From: Pelargonium cotyledonis
Taxonomy: Eukaryota > Streptophyta > Magnoliopsida > Geraniales > Geraniaceae
Direction of reading: 5' to 3'
Length of the DNA stretch: 20,303 nucleotides
Assembly (NCBI GenBank): GCA_036897625.1
Contig: JAYMTA010001374.1
Location: 1-20,303, forward strand
Part shown: positions 9,701-18,718 of the stretch, piece by piece
How positions within the stretch are numbered: the first letter of the stretch is position 1
How the letters are laid out: every line of letters starts with the position of its first letter
Notes under the pieces: generated by a model
The model's input: only the letters and a program-made list of their open reading frames with translations
Database searches by the model: none
Told to the model about the DNA's origin: nothing
Translations under genes and position numbers: made by a program

Positions 9701-12700
9701 AAATTAACAAGAGAATATAATGTAATTAATTGATCCACCACACAAAATCTGAGATGAACATAAAAGGAAACCTAGAAAACAAGTACGAAGTAGCAGAACA
9801 ATAACAAGAGTGTCTAAGGCGCACTAAGGCTCAAAGCCATAAATCATAGCTTAATTTTACATGAAGCTCAGCTCCAAAAAAATGATGCTTTCTTCCAAAA
9901 GCTTCATTGAGTTTAATGAAACAGGGACCAAGAGCAATGAAGCTCAGTACATACAAGAATGTCACCATATTACAAGATCTACACAACCGATATGCCCCTT
10001 TGTGGAGAAGAAACCAAAAGCATACCCCTTGATAAAGCTAGATTAGCCAATACAGAATTATAGCATACTCCAAACCATTACAAATCCAAAACAAAACACA
10101 AAAGGACACTTATTTTAAAATATTTTGAAACCCTCAGCTCAATTTACTACTAACAAAGGAGGAAGTGCACTAGTTAGGTGCCTTGGAATTCGTTAGTCTT
10201 TTACATATTCTTTTCTGAACCCATTTTGAAGTTTCTCACCCTTTTTTTTCTATTTTTTTCTGAACACTCCCGCATTTCCATTTTATTCCTCTCTATGAAG
10301 GGCATCATCTTGAATATGCCTTCTAGTAATTGTTTTCAGCATATTCCAAGAAAATCAGTATTCTTTTCATCTAGGATGGTACAGTTTGATAAAAAACTGA
10401 AGTTCTTTTATGATTTGTGGTGCTATTTTACGGTGTTTTAGTCTTACTAACTATTCATATTTGAAGAGATTATTAAACTTTAGTATCTCTTTCTAAATTG
10501 CACTTTTCTTTGATGAGCCCCATGCTTCGCACTTTGAGCCTCAAATGCACTGAGCTTTTTTACGTACCATATATAAGATAGAAACAAATACTGATGACAA
10601 AAATTGCACATAAGGTTACCACTTATTATTAATGTCCAACTGACAACCTAAGTTAACTTGACCTGATCAGAGTTACATTAGCCGTATTGTGCTATCGATT
10701 TTTTTGAAAGACTAGTCCCCAAGAGGCAATCTATAACTGCTATTGAACATGATAGATATCAGAAACAGACCACTAATAATTCAAAATACTGACCGTTCAC
10801 ATATTTGACTGTAGCATGGATCAAGATAGATATGTTGAGTTTGACTCACAATTAAACAGAAGCTAAACATGGAGTTCTGAAAAATGTCACTTAATTGACA
10901 TATGGACACATGTGAGCAATTATTTCAACTCATACAAAACACTGACACAGTCACTTTTCTGTTCCCAATAATCATATGGTCCTTATCTAGAATTAGACAT
11001 CTAGATTCCCCATGTCGCATTAAGTATCTACTCTGAATCATGTAATGTTAATTGAATTTTATACTTACTGAACTCTATAACGGTTGCTTATATAATAGTA
11101 TCTCATATGGAAGACAGCTATCATGGGTAAAACCAAAAAGATGGGACAATGCAAGAATTTTAAAAGGAGTGAATGAAAATGTGAACGAAAAACAGGAGTT
11201 TCCATGGACTTTATCACATTAATAAATTGCAAGATTCCACATCACAGACAGATAGTTATAAGAAATTATAGTACCAGACTAACAGGTAGTATACAACAAT
11301 ATGACAACTATAGTACAGAGACAGAAGCCATGTCTTGAGTAAATATGTACTGATAATAAAGACTCACCAACAGGGTAATCTTTCTTGGCCAAAAACACCC
11401 CAGCAAAAATGCATACCACCGAGAACAGAACAGGTATCAGAAAAGCAGGTGCAACCCGATTGATCATTTTCACACCTCCAAACACAATAAAGCATAGGAT
11501 GATGGTGATAACAATCCCATAAATTTGCAGGTCGTGCGAACTAGTACTTTGTATGCTAGTATTTGTGCCATTAAATTGTGTGATAGTCTCTACATCAAAA
11601 CGGGGAACGAGACAAAAATTAATCACAATAATTGTCAGCATCTTTAAATGGAATGGTTTCATAATAACAATTCACAACCCACAGACATGTCAGGCTACGC
11701 ATGACACATGTGCATTCAAAGGTAAAGATTATGAAAATTTTCCATGCCGGGAAGGAGTAAGGACTAGAAGTCACCGGGAACAGGACTCCTAGTTACATTT
11801 ACACACTGACACGACTTTCTGTATCTCTCACATTGGACAAAGCACATACAGTCCCACACTCATCAATTATAAGCATTCAGGTTCGTAATTTATCCATGAT
11901 GAATTCCTGATAAAATGCTCAGAAGTAGGACATAAGATGAGCTAACTATCAATTGCAGTTAATTTTGCAATCATTACCGCTAAATATCCCAGCACTTGGC
12001 ACAGCTTTCAAAAAGGTTTCAACAGCTCCCAACACATAACTAAAATAAAAGAAAAAAAATAGCAGATGTTAACGAAGTATAGTAGATATGAATCACACAT
12101 TAAGATATCACAAGAAAGAAAATCCAAGTTGAGACTCTTCTCAACATCCTCACTAATCATGCATATCATGATTTCATCATACTCACAGTGCTCCAGCAAC
12201 TGCGTTTCCCAAGAAGAAACAAAGTCCAATGCTGACTCCAACTTCAGGACCAAGGGCCCGACCAATGAGATAGTATGGTCCTCCCCCCTAGAAGTGACCA
12301 AAAGCACCAAGAAAGTCAGTACGCATCAGTTCCATCGTTAAACTGAGGCACTGAGCAATTAAAATCAAACTAACTTGTTGAATAACCAAACAGGAGCAGA
12401 ATCCAGTGACGAGTACATTATAACTCCTAATCATAAACTTTTATTACAAAATAGCTACACATAAGCATGCACAAGTCAGTTGACTATGCAATAATTTTGG
12501 TCTATGTTTGGCAGGCACTCGATAAAGGAACAGATGGCTTATGAAATCCTCACAATCAGTAGTGAACATATCTGACTGGAATGGGGTATTCCAATATTGA
12601 CAACCAGTTTCATACAACTAGAAAACAAAATGATGAACTCAACAGGATACAGGACAAATAAGTTATTTAATCGTAATTGTATACCTTCATTGCACCATTA

Positions 12701-15584
12701 GTAGCAATCGCACTCAATGATATTCCAGTCAGGAAAGTACACAAGCCACAAAAGGATACCAGCATCAGTGATTCACCTATACCAGCCATGCCAACAATCC
12801 TGCAATTTTCACAAATTCAGAAAAATCTATGTTAATGTGGCTAGTCAACATCACAAGAAAAGGTCAATAGACAACAATAGTGAAATAATCCATACTAAGA
12901 ACATGAAACTAACAAGTAAAAAGATTTAAATCAAGTGAAATCAAAACTATTCATATGCAGAAATGCTACTCATCACTTGAATCGAATCAAATCACATATG
13001 CAATAAATCTTAAGATTGGGGAATACAAGCATTACCAAGAAAACCGGATATAGTAAATAATCCCCATAATGTTTTGTAAGCATGGAACAAATACACCCAT
13101 CAGTGTACCCATTTTCCCTTCGGCAGCCTGAGAAAAAGAGAGAGAGGAGGAGGGTCAGAAATGAACGAAAGTGTAATACTTAAGGTCAACTGGTCTAGGA
13201 AGCAAATAATAATGAATCATACACAATCAGTGGTATAAATAGGTCAACTCCAAAGTGTACATGAACCACGAAGAATTATTTGCCTACAGAATATTTTAGG
13301 TATCTGTTCAACACCTCACAGTTTAAATAAAATTGCGCTGAAAGTTAATGACATTCTTTGATGATCAATTAAAAGAGGAAATGCTAGGAATTGTTTATTC
13401 AGGCAAAGACAATACCAATATATTGTATGTGGTAAGCCTTCATGAAAATCAACATTGTACTTAATACTATTTCAAAGGGAAAAAAGGCATAATATCTATG
13501 AGCAAAGATCAGGGAGAGCTCAACAAGGTATCATAAATAATTAAATATAACTGTAAGCTTTGAAGAAGAAGAAATCTGTATTTATTATTCACTTTACAAT
13601 TTACATCCAACCAATTTCTACATGAAGACCTACTCTACAAAAGTAAAAAACTTATAATTACAGCCCTATGAAATCCTTAATAGTATTTGATTTGACTTGC
13701 AATATATTCTAACAATAGCGGAGCATAATATTATTCATTTGGCCATATAATCATATACAAAATTGTAAAAGGGTTACTTAACATCACCCCTTTCTCCTAT
13801 TTCTTATATCTGCCAAACCAATGTGTAGCAGATGAAAACTAGGAAATGTTCTCAAAACAGTAGGGCATGCTTAAGGTCAAGAAAAAAGAGGTGAAACGAG
13901 CACAAGAAATTAGCAAACCTTTTGAGCCTCAGGAGTGATAGAAACATCCTCACCATCTCTAGGACTAGTAGGCGCTTGAATTGGCTCTCCTGTCATACTG
14001 GAATAAAAAAGTTGAAGATGAACATCAATAGTTACTAAAACTGGAAGAAAAAAAATGGATATTAACAAAAGTAGATCTTCCATATGAGTTGATATTGATA
14101 ATGGTAAGAAATTCTTGCCAAGCAATCTCCTGAGGGCTCCTTCCTTTCTCACAATGAATATTTACCAATATGCACATAAAAGGAGGGAGACGGCTAAAAG
14201 AAACAAAAGACTACATACCTCTTAAGACCAAGAATGTTGACAAGAGAATCAAAACCAAACAATTCCAATTTGGATTCTGTCTGGGAGGTTTTGATTGGAG
14301 CCAGCCCTTCTTCGTCATTTGCATTCATGGTGGCTTGCGAGCTTGCTTTTACTTTTCTGCCATAGTATATGACAAAATATGAGTAATATTCTTGGCCTAA
14401 AGTAATTTAAATTTAGCATTTCTACATAATATGTTGATAACTGCATTTCTCATACTAAATAGAAAAGAACTTGTTTTTTCTTCATTCTAAATTTTAAAGG
14501 GCTATCAGCCTATCACCGTCACTTAAAAGCACAAAGTTAAGAAGATAGATTGAGAGGGATTTCCTTGCACCCCATAACAGCGTGAATACTTATTTTGTAC
14601 AAGTTTTAACACCATTCTTTGTGATTTTGGAGTATTCTACCATATAACATTTTTTTTTTATAATTTTTGTATCTTGGAGTACTCATGTATCGTACAAACA
14701 TTAAAGGCATTTCCTTGCATACTAATATAAAATAAATGGTCATAAACACAGTAAATAAAACTTCAGTTTGAGTAAAATTAGATAAAGTGATAAACTGAAC
14801 AGTGCAATGTATATTCTTCAATATGGACCATCCAAGCTCAAAATCATTATAAACCTATCACATATCGTCGCACTTGCTTTAACTCATTTCCCACTTGGAA
14901 CAAATGGAACTCACAAATTCAAAACTTTAATATATCCATCCATCAGATGGCCACACAACCTCAAACTTTGAAAAGGGTGAGAAATCTCAAATTTTGATAT
15001 CAGAATTTTCTTTGTAACAACTAAAGCATAGCACAGTCCCTGAAAATTTTGAAAGCGGCATCCAAATCTATTTTCCTTCCCAATTAAATATATACTACCA
15101 ATATGTTTAAAGTGCAACATTGCCTACAACTAATGCTATCATCCACTGAAGCAAGCCTAATCAAACACATAGGCTACACAAGTATTGCTATTCCCCATCG
15201 AATCAAGCTCAATGCAACTGATTAACTCTGACAAAACTCAAATTATCTTCAAAAGCTCCAACATAGTATCTCTTTTCCCTCTCACAGTGCAATATAAAAC
15301 CTCTATAATCCCATAACCAACTCTTCGTGACAACTGTAAGCTCACATTTCCATCAATGCAAATCCAAAAACTCACACACACACACACCCAAAAAGAGTAG
15401 AGAAAGAACAGCAGAGTAGAGGAGATTACTTGACAGAGGAAGAGGAGGAAGAGGCGCCGGGATCCATGGAGGACATTTCCAGGACTGCGCGGTCATGGTC
15501 GTGAGCGACGACAGGTCGGTACTTGCGACCGCTCTGCTCGTGGAAATCGTCCTCAGCGCCTTCTTCAATGTCTCCATTGATCAT
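2666..15584 (-). CDS. CCC1: Cation-chloride cotransporter CCC1 (SLC12 family), 13 coding exons, frameshifted C-terminus
   Basis: Encodes the plant K+/Na+/Cl- cotransporter known in Arabidopsis as CCC1/HAP5, an electroneutral symporter reported in endomembranes and linked to ion homeostasis. Exon spans are listed separately. Joined, they give 959 codons plus stop as read; the family length is about 975. Order: hydrophilic N-terminus (1-128); transporter core from [16 protein letters not shown] (129-144); TM3 tyrosine in GALYVLG (Tyr228); sequons NGT and NTS (254-259); a loop at about 320-360; [15 protein letters not shown] (from about residue 365); TM8 [15 protein letters not shown] (446-460); then the cytosolic SLC12 domain (about 613 onward). 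The Tyr228 context matches the K+-coordinating tyrosine of animal NKCC/KCC. ATG 15584 was chosen because an in-frame TAG at 15621-15623 excludes an earlier start. The frame breaks after Tyr945. If that is an error, the stop is 2622-2624 and the protein is 976 residues. Confidence 0.93.
4181..4391 (+). repeat. Left terminal inverted repeat of the MULE
   Basis: About 210 bp that pair with 5534-5744 on the opposite strand, with short indels. The inner end is marked by the shared phrase ttttgccctt. Past this, both arms continue into CT/GA-rich tracts (about 4437-4475 and 5450-5490), so the inverted repeat may extend in degraded form. Confidence 0.85.
4437..4470. repeat. CT microsatellite
   Basis: Imperfect (CT)n tract made of ctctctctcc and ctctctctctctcc blocks near the inner edge of the left MULE arm. 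A GA-rich counterpart lies near 5455-5490. Confidence 0.8.
5020..5260. other. GC-richer core of the MULE, possible captured host fragment
   Basis: Inside an otherwise AT-rich element, this block has a clearly higher G+C content. It carries the motif gctccggcgagatagaa and near-copies of it around 5068-5130 (gcttcggcgagatagaaggctc, gctccggcgttgac). Such blocks occur in Pack-MULEs, which carry pieces of host genes. I cannot name a donor gene, and no long frame is open. Confidence 0.35.
5534..5744 (-). repeat. Right terminal inverted repeat of the MULE
   Basis: Inverted counterpart of 4181-4391. Phrases read on the minus strand in order: ggaaaaagtcctctaaaggt, ctaaagtatcaaaagtattc, ccgctcgagtccaaattcat, gttctcacgaaggacattcc. 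Substitutions against the left arm are scattered, so the insertion is not very recent. Confidence 0.85.
5875..6036 (-). CDS. CCC1: CCC1 exon 12 (TM12 and linker)
   Basis: The acceptor is gtgtgcag and the donor is CTTGGAG|gtacgt. Encodes residues 559-613: [20 protein letters not shown] (the last helix), then [20 protein letters not shown] and RSLRSLG, the amphipathic linker to the cytosolic domain. Confidence 0.95.
6290..6690 (-). CDS. CCC1: CCC1 exon 11 (TM8-TM11)
   Basis: The acceptor is tatccag and the donor is TGTATAG|gtgtgc. Encodes residues 425-559. It contains [20 protein letters not shown] in TM8, [35 protein letters not shown], then [20 protein letters not shown]. In TM8 the sequence resembles KCCs ([15 protein letters not shown]) rather than the serine-rich Na+ site of NKCCs. 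Confidence 0.95.
6691..7878 (-). other. CCC1 intron 10 (1188 bp)
   Basis: GT at 7878-7877 and AG at 6692-6691 on the minus strand. AT-rich. It contains one tRNA-like promoter unit on the minus strand (described separately). Nothing else is recognised. Confidence 0.88.
7190..7290 (-). mobile_element. Possible tRNA-derived SINE head
   Basis: Read on the minus strand, 7252-7242 is GGTTCAAATCC, a perfect match to the RNA polymerase III box B. About 12 bases upstream lies taagtagttactggt (7279-7265), resembling box A. The spacing is short for a tRNA but the order is right. The sequence is not a folded functional tRNA. I infer a decayed tRNA-derived SINE whose far end I cannot delimit. Confidence 0.4.
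7879..8073 (-). CDS. CCC1: CCC1 exon 10 (TM6-TM7)
   Basis: The acceptor is ttttcag and the donor is GACAG|gtattt. Encodes residues 360-425. It contains [20 protein letters not shown], the discontinuous TM6 ion-binding signature, then [20 protein letters not shown] and [13 protein letters not shown]. Confidence 0.95.
8074..9577 (-). other. CCC1 intron 9 (1504 bp)
   Basis: GT at 9577-9576 and AG at 8075-8074 on the minus strand. It contains the SINE-like duplicated element at about 8324-8611. The rest (about 8620-9577) is AT-rich with no recognisable feature. Confidence 0.88.
8324..8611 (+). mobile_element. tRNA-derived SINE-like element with tandemly duplicated body
   Basis: Box A-like tagttgagttggtc (8331-8344) is followed by box B gttcaaatcc (8387-8396), in the order and rough spacing of a tRNA promoter. 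From 8363 a unit of about 125 bp (8363-8487) is repeated (8488-8611). Both copies carry gcattctagacct, caagttcaaatcctggtgtc, accctaattaaaaa, aattccagtacaaggc and tagggctctaccaaa. The second copy has its own box B (8512-8521) but no box A. The 3' side ends in a short A run (caaaaa). It lies opposite to the host gene's direction. Family name unknown. Confidence 0.6.
9578..9692 (-). CDS. CCC1: CCC1 exon 9 (TM5-TM6 loop)
   Basis: The acceptor is gatacag and the donor is TTTCAA|gtaagc. Encodes residues 322-360: [20 protein letters not shown] then [18 protein letters not shown]. This hydrophilic segment sits where plant CCC1 proteins have a long loop between TM5 and TM6, a KCC-like trait. Confidence 0.93.
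9693..11367 (-). other. CCC1 intron 8 (1675 bp)
   Basis: GT at 11367-11366 and AG at 9694-9693 on the minus strand. AT-rich. Short segments near 9808-9840 (ggcgcactaaggctcaaagc) and 10525-10562 (its rough inverse, cactttgagcctcaaatgca) are inverted relative to each other and might bound an old element. Open frames at 9861 and 10178 have no recognisable domain and are not called. Confidence 0.85.
11368..11589 (-). CDS. CCC1: CCC1 exon 8 (TM4-TM5)
   Basis: The acceptor is gatgtag and the donor is CCTGTTG|gtgagt. Encodes residues 248-322, starting with two overlapping N-glycosylation sequons (NGTNTS). The exon continues through [20 protein letters not shown] and [20 protein letters not shown], two membrane helices. 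Confidence 0.95.
11590..11977 (-). other. CCC1 intron 7 (388 bp)
   Basis: GT at 11977-11976 and AG at 11591-11590 on the minus strand. No repeat or gene is visible inside. Confidence 0.88.
11978..12039 (-). CDS. CCC1: CCC1 exon 7 (TM3, K+-site tyrosine)
   Basis: The acceptor is tattttag and the donor is TTTAGCG|gtaatg. Encodes residues 227-248: [20 protein letters not shown] then S. Tyr228 falls in the position of the tyrosine that coordinates K+ in animal NKCC/KCC structures; that equivalence is inferred from the family. Confidence 0.92.
12187..12287 (-). CDS. CCC1: CCC1 exon 6
   Basis: The acceptor is cacttctag and the donor is GCACT|gtgagt. Encodes residues 194-227: [20 protein letters not shown] then [13 protein letters not shown], the conserved glycine-rich loop and the start of TM3. 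Confidence 0.95.
12288..12684 (-). other. CCC1 intron 5 (397 bp)
   Basis: GT at 12684-12683 and AG at 12289-12288 on the minus strand. Ordinary AT-rich intron sequence with nothing else visible. Confidence 0.88.
12685..12799 (-). CDS. CCC1: CCC1 exon 5 (TM2)
   Basis: The acceptor is aattgcag and the donor is ATGAAG|gtatac. Encodes residues 155-193: [20 protein letters not shown] then [19 protein letters not shown]. The SAIATNG motif closing TM2 is typical of the SLC12 family. Confidence 0.95.
13036..13127 (-). CDS. CCC1: CCC1 exon 4 (TM1)
   Basis: The acceptor is tttctcag and the donor is TTCTTG|gtaatg. Encodes residues 125-155: [20 protein letters not shown] then [11 protein letters not shown]. 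This is the hallmark start of the transporter core and the first membrane helix. Confidence 0.95.
13128..13918 (-). other. CCC1 intron 3 (791 bp)
   Basis: GT at 13918-13917 and AG at 13129-13128 on the minus strand. AT-rich, with nothing recognisable. Confidence 0.88.
13919..13997 (-). CDS. CCC1: CCC1 exon 3
   Basis: The acceptor is attccag and the donor is CAAAAG|gtttgc. Encodes residues 98-124: [20 protein letters not shown], the conserved cytosolic segment just before the membrane domain, ending PEAQK. The exact 26-codon fit to the family confirms both borders. Confidence 0.93.
14219..14356 (-). CDS. CCC1: CCC1 exon 2
   Basis: The acceptor is atggcag and the donor is AAGAG|gtatgtag. Encodes about residues 52-98: a variable acidic stretch ([14 protein letters not shown]), then the conserved [18 protein letters not shown] motif. 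Entry phase is two bases carried from exon 1. Any other acceptor phase meets a stop codon (TGA) within the exon, which supports this junction. Confidence 0.93.
14357..15429 (-). other. CCC1 intron 1 (1073 bp)
   Basis: GT at 15429-15428 and AG at 14358-14357 on the minus strand. AT-rich, with a short (CA)n tract near 15371-15388. No transposon signature is evident. Confidence 0.88.
15430..15584 (-). CDS. CCC1: CCC1 exon 1 (start codon)
   Basis: Encodes residues 1-51 and two bases of Lys52. It begins [14 protein letters not shown] and contains KYRPVVAHD and LEMSSMDPG, both strongly conserved in plant CCC1 N-termini. An extra His-Asp lies after VVAHD compared with the Arabidopsis protein, and a six-serine run (SSSSSS) sits near the exon end. 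The donor is GTCAA|gtaatc. Confidence 0.92.
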
Positions 15585-15830
15585 TGCCGCCGCCGCTGCT
15601 GCTGCTTTCTCCGATTGGATCTATTCGACGGAGGAGTTGTGGAATAGATCCAGAAGAATGAGATCGAATCAAATCGAAAACGATGGAATGAATAGCAAAA
15701 GATCTGTGAGTGTAAGAGATTGAATCGAGAGAGAATCGAGACGGAACAAAGGAGACCCACTTCCTTCCAACTTTGAAATTGAAATTGAAATATAATCCGT
15801 ACCTACCTTGAAAATTACACAAAGGAAGGA
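15585..15830 (-). promoter_or_regulatory. CCC1 5' leader region with GCN triplet run
   Basis: Directly upstream of the start codon the minus strand reads an in-frame TAG (15621-15623), then a run of GCA and GCG triplets (15585-15605). Farther up is a pyrimidine-rich leader with ttctctctcgattcaatctc. A GT-rich phrase, caaggtaggtacgg on the minus strand near 15810, could be a leader-intron donor, but I find no way to confirm it. The transcription start is not determined. Confidence 0.45.
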
Positions 15831-16072
15831 CTCAGCACGTTTATGTATTTTCACTTCTCAGCTCATCCCAAGTTCTGTGTTGTGACATGCTTGGCTTTCA
15901 CGCGCTCTCAGTGCGCGTTTTCTTCTTTGACGATTGCCGCAAGTGCACCATGTTTTGATGTTCATCTCATTTTTTATGGGTATTTGTTTCGTTTAATCAC
16001 CATATTTTAAATAAATAACATAGTTACATTTTAAAATTAGAGAATGTCAATTATGTCTTATTTTGATATTTT
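15831..16072. other. Presumed CCC1 promoter region
   Basis: Sequence between the leader and the first retroposon. It includes a short GC-rich patch around 15898-15945 (cacgcgctctcagtgcgcgt) in otherwise AT-rich DNA. I see no convincing TATA box at a usable distance. The retroposon inserted about 490 bp upstream of the start codon. Confidence 0.35.
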
Positions 16073-16544
16073 AAGATTGTGTTGATCTACCAAGTAATGG
16101 CGATACGCGAAGCCCTATCATGAATTAAAGATGAAGGTTCGCGCAGATTAGCAGGTGGGAGTTCTGTCTGGGAGTGGGACGGTGGCGGGTGGAAGCCATC
16201 GTGGGGGCCGAGAGGAGGCCAAAGTTATGTAGGACTATTTTTGCCTTGCGGGGGCTCGTGTTAGGACCCGGGATGTCTAGAGGGGGACACAAACTCAGGG
16301 GTTTAGTTTGGCTAAGATAAGGGTGGATGTAATGGCAATGATTGCCAAGGATTTTAAAGAGGAATGATTATCCTCTCCATTGATTAGAATCAGTGATTTT
16401 AGGACCTGGGTATGCCCGGGTTGCTATATCCTACTCTGGTTCACCTTTTTAGCGCTTGAAAACCACTATTGTACTGTATTTTCGTATTAATAAAATAAGT
16501 GTCTTTTCCCTTAAAAAAAAAAGATTTTGTTGATCTACCCAAGT
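16073..16544 (+). mobile_element. Poly(A)-tailed retroposon with ~23-bp target duplication
   Basis: The left flank carries aagattgtgttgatctacc then aagt (16073-16095). The right flank carries aagattttgttgatctaccc then aagt (16521-16544). Between them lie about 425 bp ending in an A tract (about 16513-16522) preceded by attaataaaataagtg, a polyadenylation-like context. A long target duplication beginning in A's next to a poly(A) tail is the mark of LINE-driven insertion. The body has no long frame; it could be a 5'-truncated LINE or a retroposed transcript. The flank copies differ at only a few positions. Confidence 0.8.
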
Positions 16545-16929
16545 CATTTTCTTTTATCTTAAAAAATAGAGTACTTTTATTCTTCTCTCAAGGGTTTTCC
16601 CTTTTACTCAAGAGCGGCCAATGCGGCTCCTTGGACGACGGTTAGGGTTTTCATATCGAAGTGATCGTGTCTCTCACATAAGAGTACTACCTTCAAGGTA
16701 TCTAGGGAGGCAGTGATTAATTTCGTTTGTGGCGACTAGGGTTCGGAAAGTGGTGGTTAGAAAGGCGGCAACGAAAGGTTAGAGCATCGGCATCATCATC
16801 GAAGATTGTGGCTATGGCAGAGTTCAGTCCGGGTTCGAAAAGAGTAGCAATGGCAGTAGAAGGTGTTGATGGTAGCCTTTGGGATAGAATCAGGTTTCAA
16901 GGTCGACCGGTATCAGCTAGTCTGATTCG
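16545..16929 (+). other. Unidentified GC-richer segment left of the solo LTR
   Basis: This block contains an open frame from 16727 that reads into the LTR, with short SER/GLY/ARG-rich runs and no recognised domain. It may be the upstream portion of the same old retroelement whose 3' part lies right of the LTR (17913-18395), but no shared motif proves that. I do not call a gene. Confidence 0.3.
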
Positions 16930-16934
16930 GCATG

Positions 16935-17907
16935 TGATGCTACCCAAAAAATCACAAAATCGAAGAGTCAATCAGAGCCAACCACGTGGCACCTGAGTGC
17001 TACGTCACTGACGGACCAAACGACTCCATTTGAAGGACTCAATTGTTTGGGTTAGCCGAGATGCTCCCCCAAGTGCCCTAGAAGACCCAAAGGTTAGTCT
17101 TGAGAACGAGGCCCAATGACTCGGTCCTATGGTCCCAAGCTGATCAACACCTCCCCTAGACGCGGACGAGAGCTCCAAAAGTCCCTCACGTACATTCCCA
17201 AGGCCCCAAGTCTAAAAGACCCAAGTTGCCTAAACCTCACCCACGAATGTCCTCCTCTCTGGCCGGAGTCGGGGGGCCGAGTGGGCCACATGCGAATTGA
17301 TTAGTAGCTCCCCACGACCGCCATGAACTCGGGACAAGACATTCGGGACAAGAAGACCGGGCACATGGAATCTTAGAGACTGGGAACCCGAGGACATAAC
17401 TCTACAAAGTAGGCCCCACAAGTGGTCCCAAAAGCTCCGTCTCGCCAGACAGCTACACGTGCACCCATTTGGTAAGGCTTATAAATAACCTTTCTCAGGT
17501 GAGAGAAGGGGGTCAGATTTTTATCCAAATTCTGAATCTCAGACCTTAACTCTCTTTCTCTTTAGGCTCTCAAGTTGATATAATCTTCTTGAGACCTTTC
17601 TCCAACCTCTTAAGTTGTTCTCGGTATTTTCCGATAAGAGATCTTACTATCACGCCTGAGGTGTGTCTCAGAATCACGCCCGGGTCTTGTCGTTCTTCGG
17701 TGTGCTCGTTTTCCTGGAACGACACTCTCTCTCATTCCCAAATATGAATCTGAAAATTCAACACCAAGCTTACTTGTGCTCCAAGTCTTGACTCCCTTGA
17801 CTTCATCAACCCTCTGAACTTAACACCGTGAACTCGCTCTTCTCTATCTGGACGAAAGGACATCTCGACTAGTGCGTTTAGGCCATTTGTAAAATTTAGG
17901 CGCATCA
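16935..17907 (+). mobile_element. Solo LTR of an LTR retrotransposon, 973 bp
   Basis: Starts TGATGC and ends GCATCA, short inverted termini of the canonical TG...CA type. A perfect 5-bp target duplication, GCATG, flanks it at 16930-16934 and 17908-17912. Inside are a G-box CACGTG (16983-16988), a TATA box tataaata (17480-17487) and a pyrimidine-rich leader-like downstream half. This layout gives the + orientation. No internal retrotransposon sequence follows the right end, so this is a solo LTR left by recombination between two LTRs. The superfamily cannot be told from one LTR; Ty3-type is my guess from its length. Confidence 0.9.
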
Positions 17908-17912
17908 GCATG

Positions 17913-18395
17913 GTTTGGTTCGTCTAAAGATTTTTTTTATTCACCACCATTTTTTTATTGGCGTTGGTTCAGTTCTTTCTTATTTGAGTTACTTATTGAG
18001 AAAAAAAAAATGGGATTCTCATCAGGAAGGTGAGTTCTTGTCGTAGAGAGAAAGTTAGTGTTTGTTAGTTGCTTTGTGTGGTGTGGCGGCATGTAGGGAG
18101 ATCGAGTTTAGAGGAAATGACTCACTTGATTCAGACCGAAGGGGAGGCTACCAATGTCTTAGATTGGGCTTTGATAGACATTCAACTCATCTCGAGTAAT
18201 ATTATTGGTTTTATTTTATATTTTGTTAGCGCTGTGAATAATCTGGCTCGAGTTCTTGCTTCGTCTTCTAATTCGATGTCAGACATAGTTGGTTAGATTG
18301 ACCCTCAGATCCCAACGTTGATTGTAACTCCTTCAATGTTTGATTTGAATTAATAAAGCTTATCAGTTTAGTTTGAGTTATAAAAAAAATTAGAT
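17913..18395 (+). pseudogene. LINE-like 3' remnant with RNase H-like tail
   Basis: An open frame ending at TAG 18294-18296 contains ATNVLDWALIDIQLISSNII and VSAVNNLARVLASSS. This resembles the last helix-strand-helix of the RNase H-like domain (RVT_3 type) found at the end of plant L1 LINE ORF2 proteins and related genes. A short 3' region with aattaataaagctt and a run of A's (about 18381-18388) follows, as in LINE ends. The upstream part is disrupted by stops. I could not find a matching target duplication. The family assignment is tentative. Confidence 0.4.
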
Positions 18396-18499
18396 GAGGG
18401 GACATTTTTTACTGCATTTTCACCAAGTTTAATATTCGTATGTATGAATTTTAAGTCAAGGCAAAAAACTATATTTTTATTTTTTTTTATTAATATTAC

Positions 18500-18718
18500 G
18501 AAGGAATAATGGTCAAAATGGTCCACAAACTTACAAAAAATTACCAAATTTAGTTCTTTGAACTTTAAATAAGTCATTTAGGTTCTTGAACTTTAATAAA
18601 ATTAGTCAATTTAGTCTATACCATTAGTCGAATTTAATTGACTGTTAAATCAGCTGACGTGTGGCTGTGATGAAAAATTAATATGATTACGCTACATGTC
18701 ATGAAAAATTGGTGATAC
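18500..18718. repeat. AT-rich transposon-end-like segment with internal tandem repeat
   Basis: The phrase tttagttctttgaactttaa recurs as tttaggttcttgaactttaa about 34 bp later, followed by another tttagtct start. The segment also holds ctgttaaatcagctgacgtg and atgaaaaattaatatg/atgaaaaattggtg repeats. This style resembles terminal regions of non-autonomous Mutator-like elements in plants. No inverted partner is seen in the window, so it may be a lone end. Confidence 0.4.

Noticed and set aside
10178..10441. 87-codon plus-strand open frame in intron 8
   Set aside because: Phenylalanine-rich translation of T-rich intron DNA with no domain or codon bias.
9808..10562. TIR-bounded element in intron 8
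   Set aside because: The inverted segments match over only about 20 bases, the termini cannot be placed and no target duplication was found.
12008..12310. 100-codon minus-strand open frame
   Set aside because: It overlaps exons 6 and 7 and the intron between them in a different frame; the true exons explain the sequence.
15565..15822. Minus-strand 85-codon frame upstream of CCC1
   Set aside because: It is in a frame different from the conserved N-terminus and ends inside exon 1. It is at best an overlapping upstream ORF, without support.
16545..18395. One full LINE interrupted by the solo LTR
   Set aside because: Sequences on the two sides of the LTR share no recognisable continuous frame, and no target duplication was found around the outer ends.
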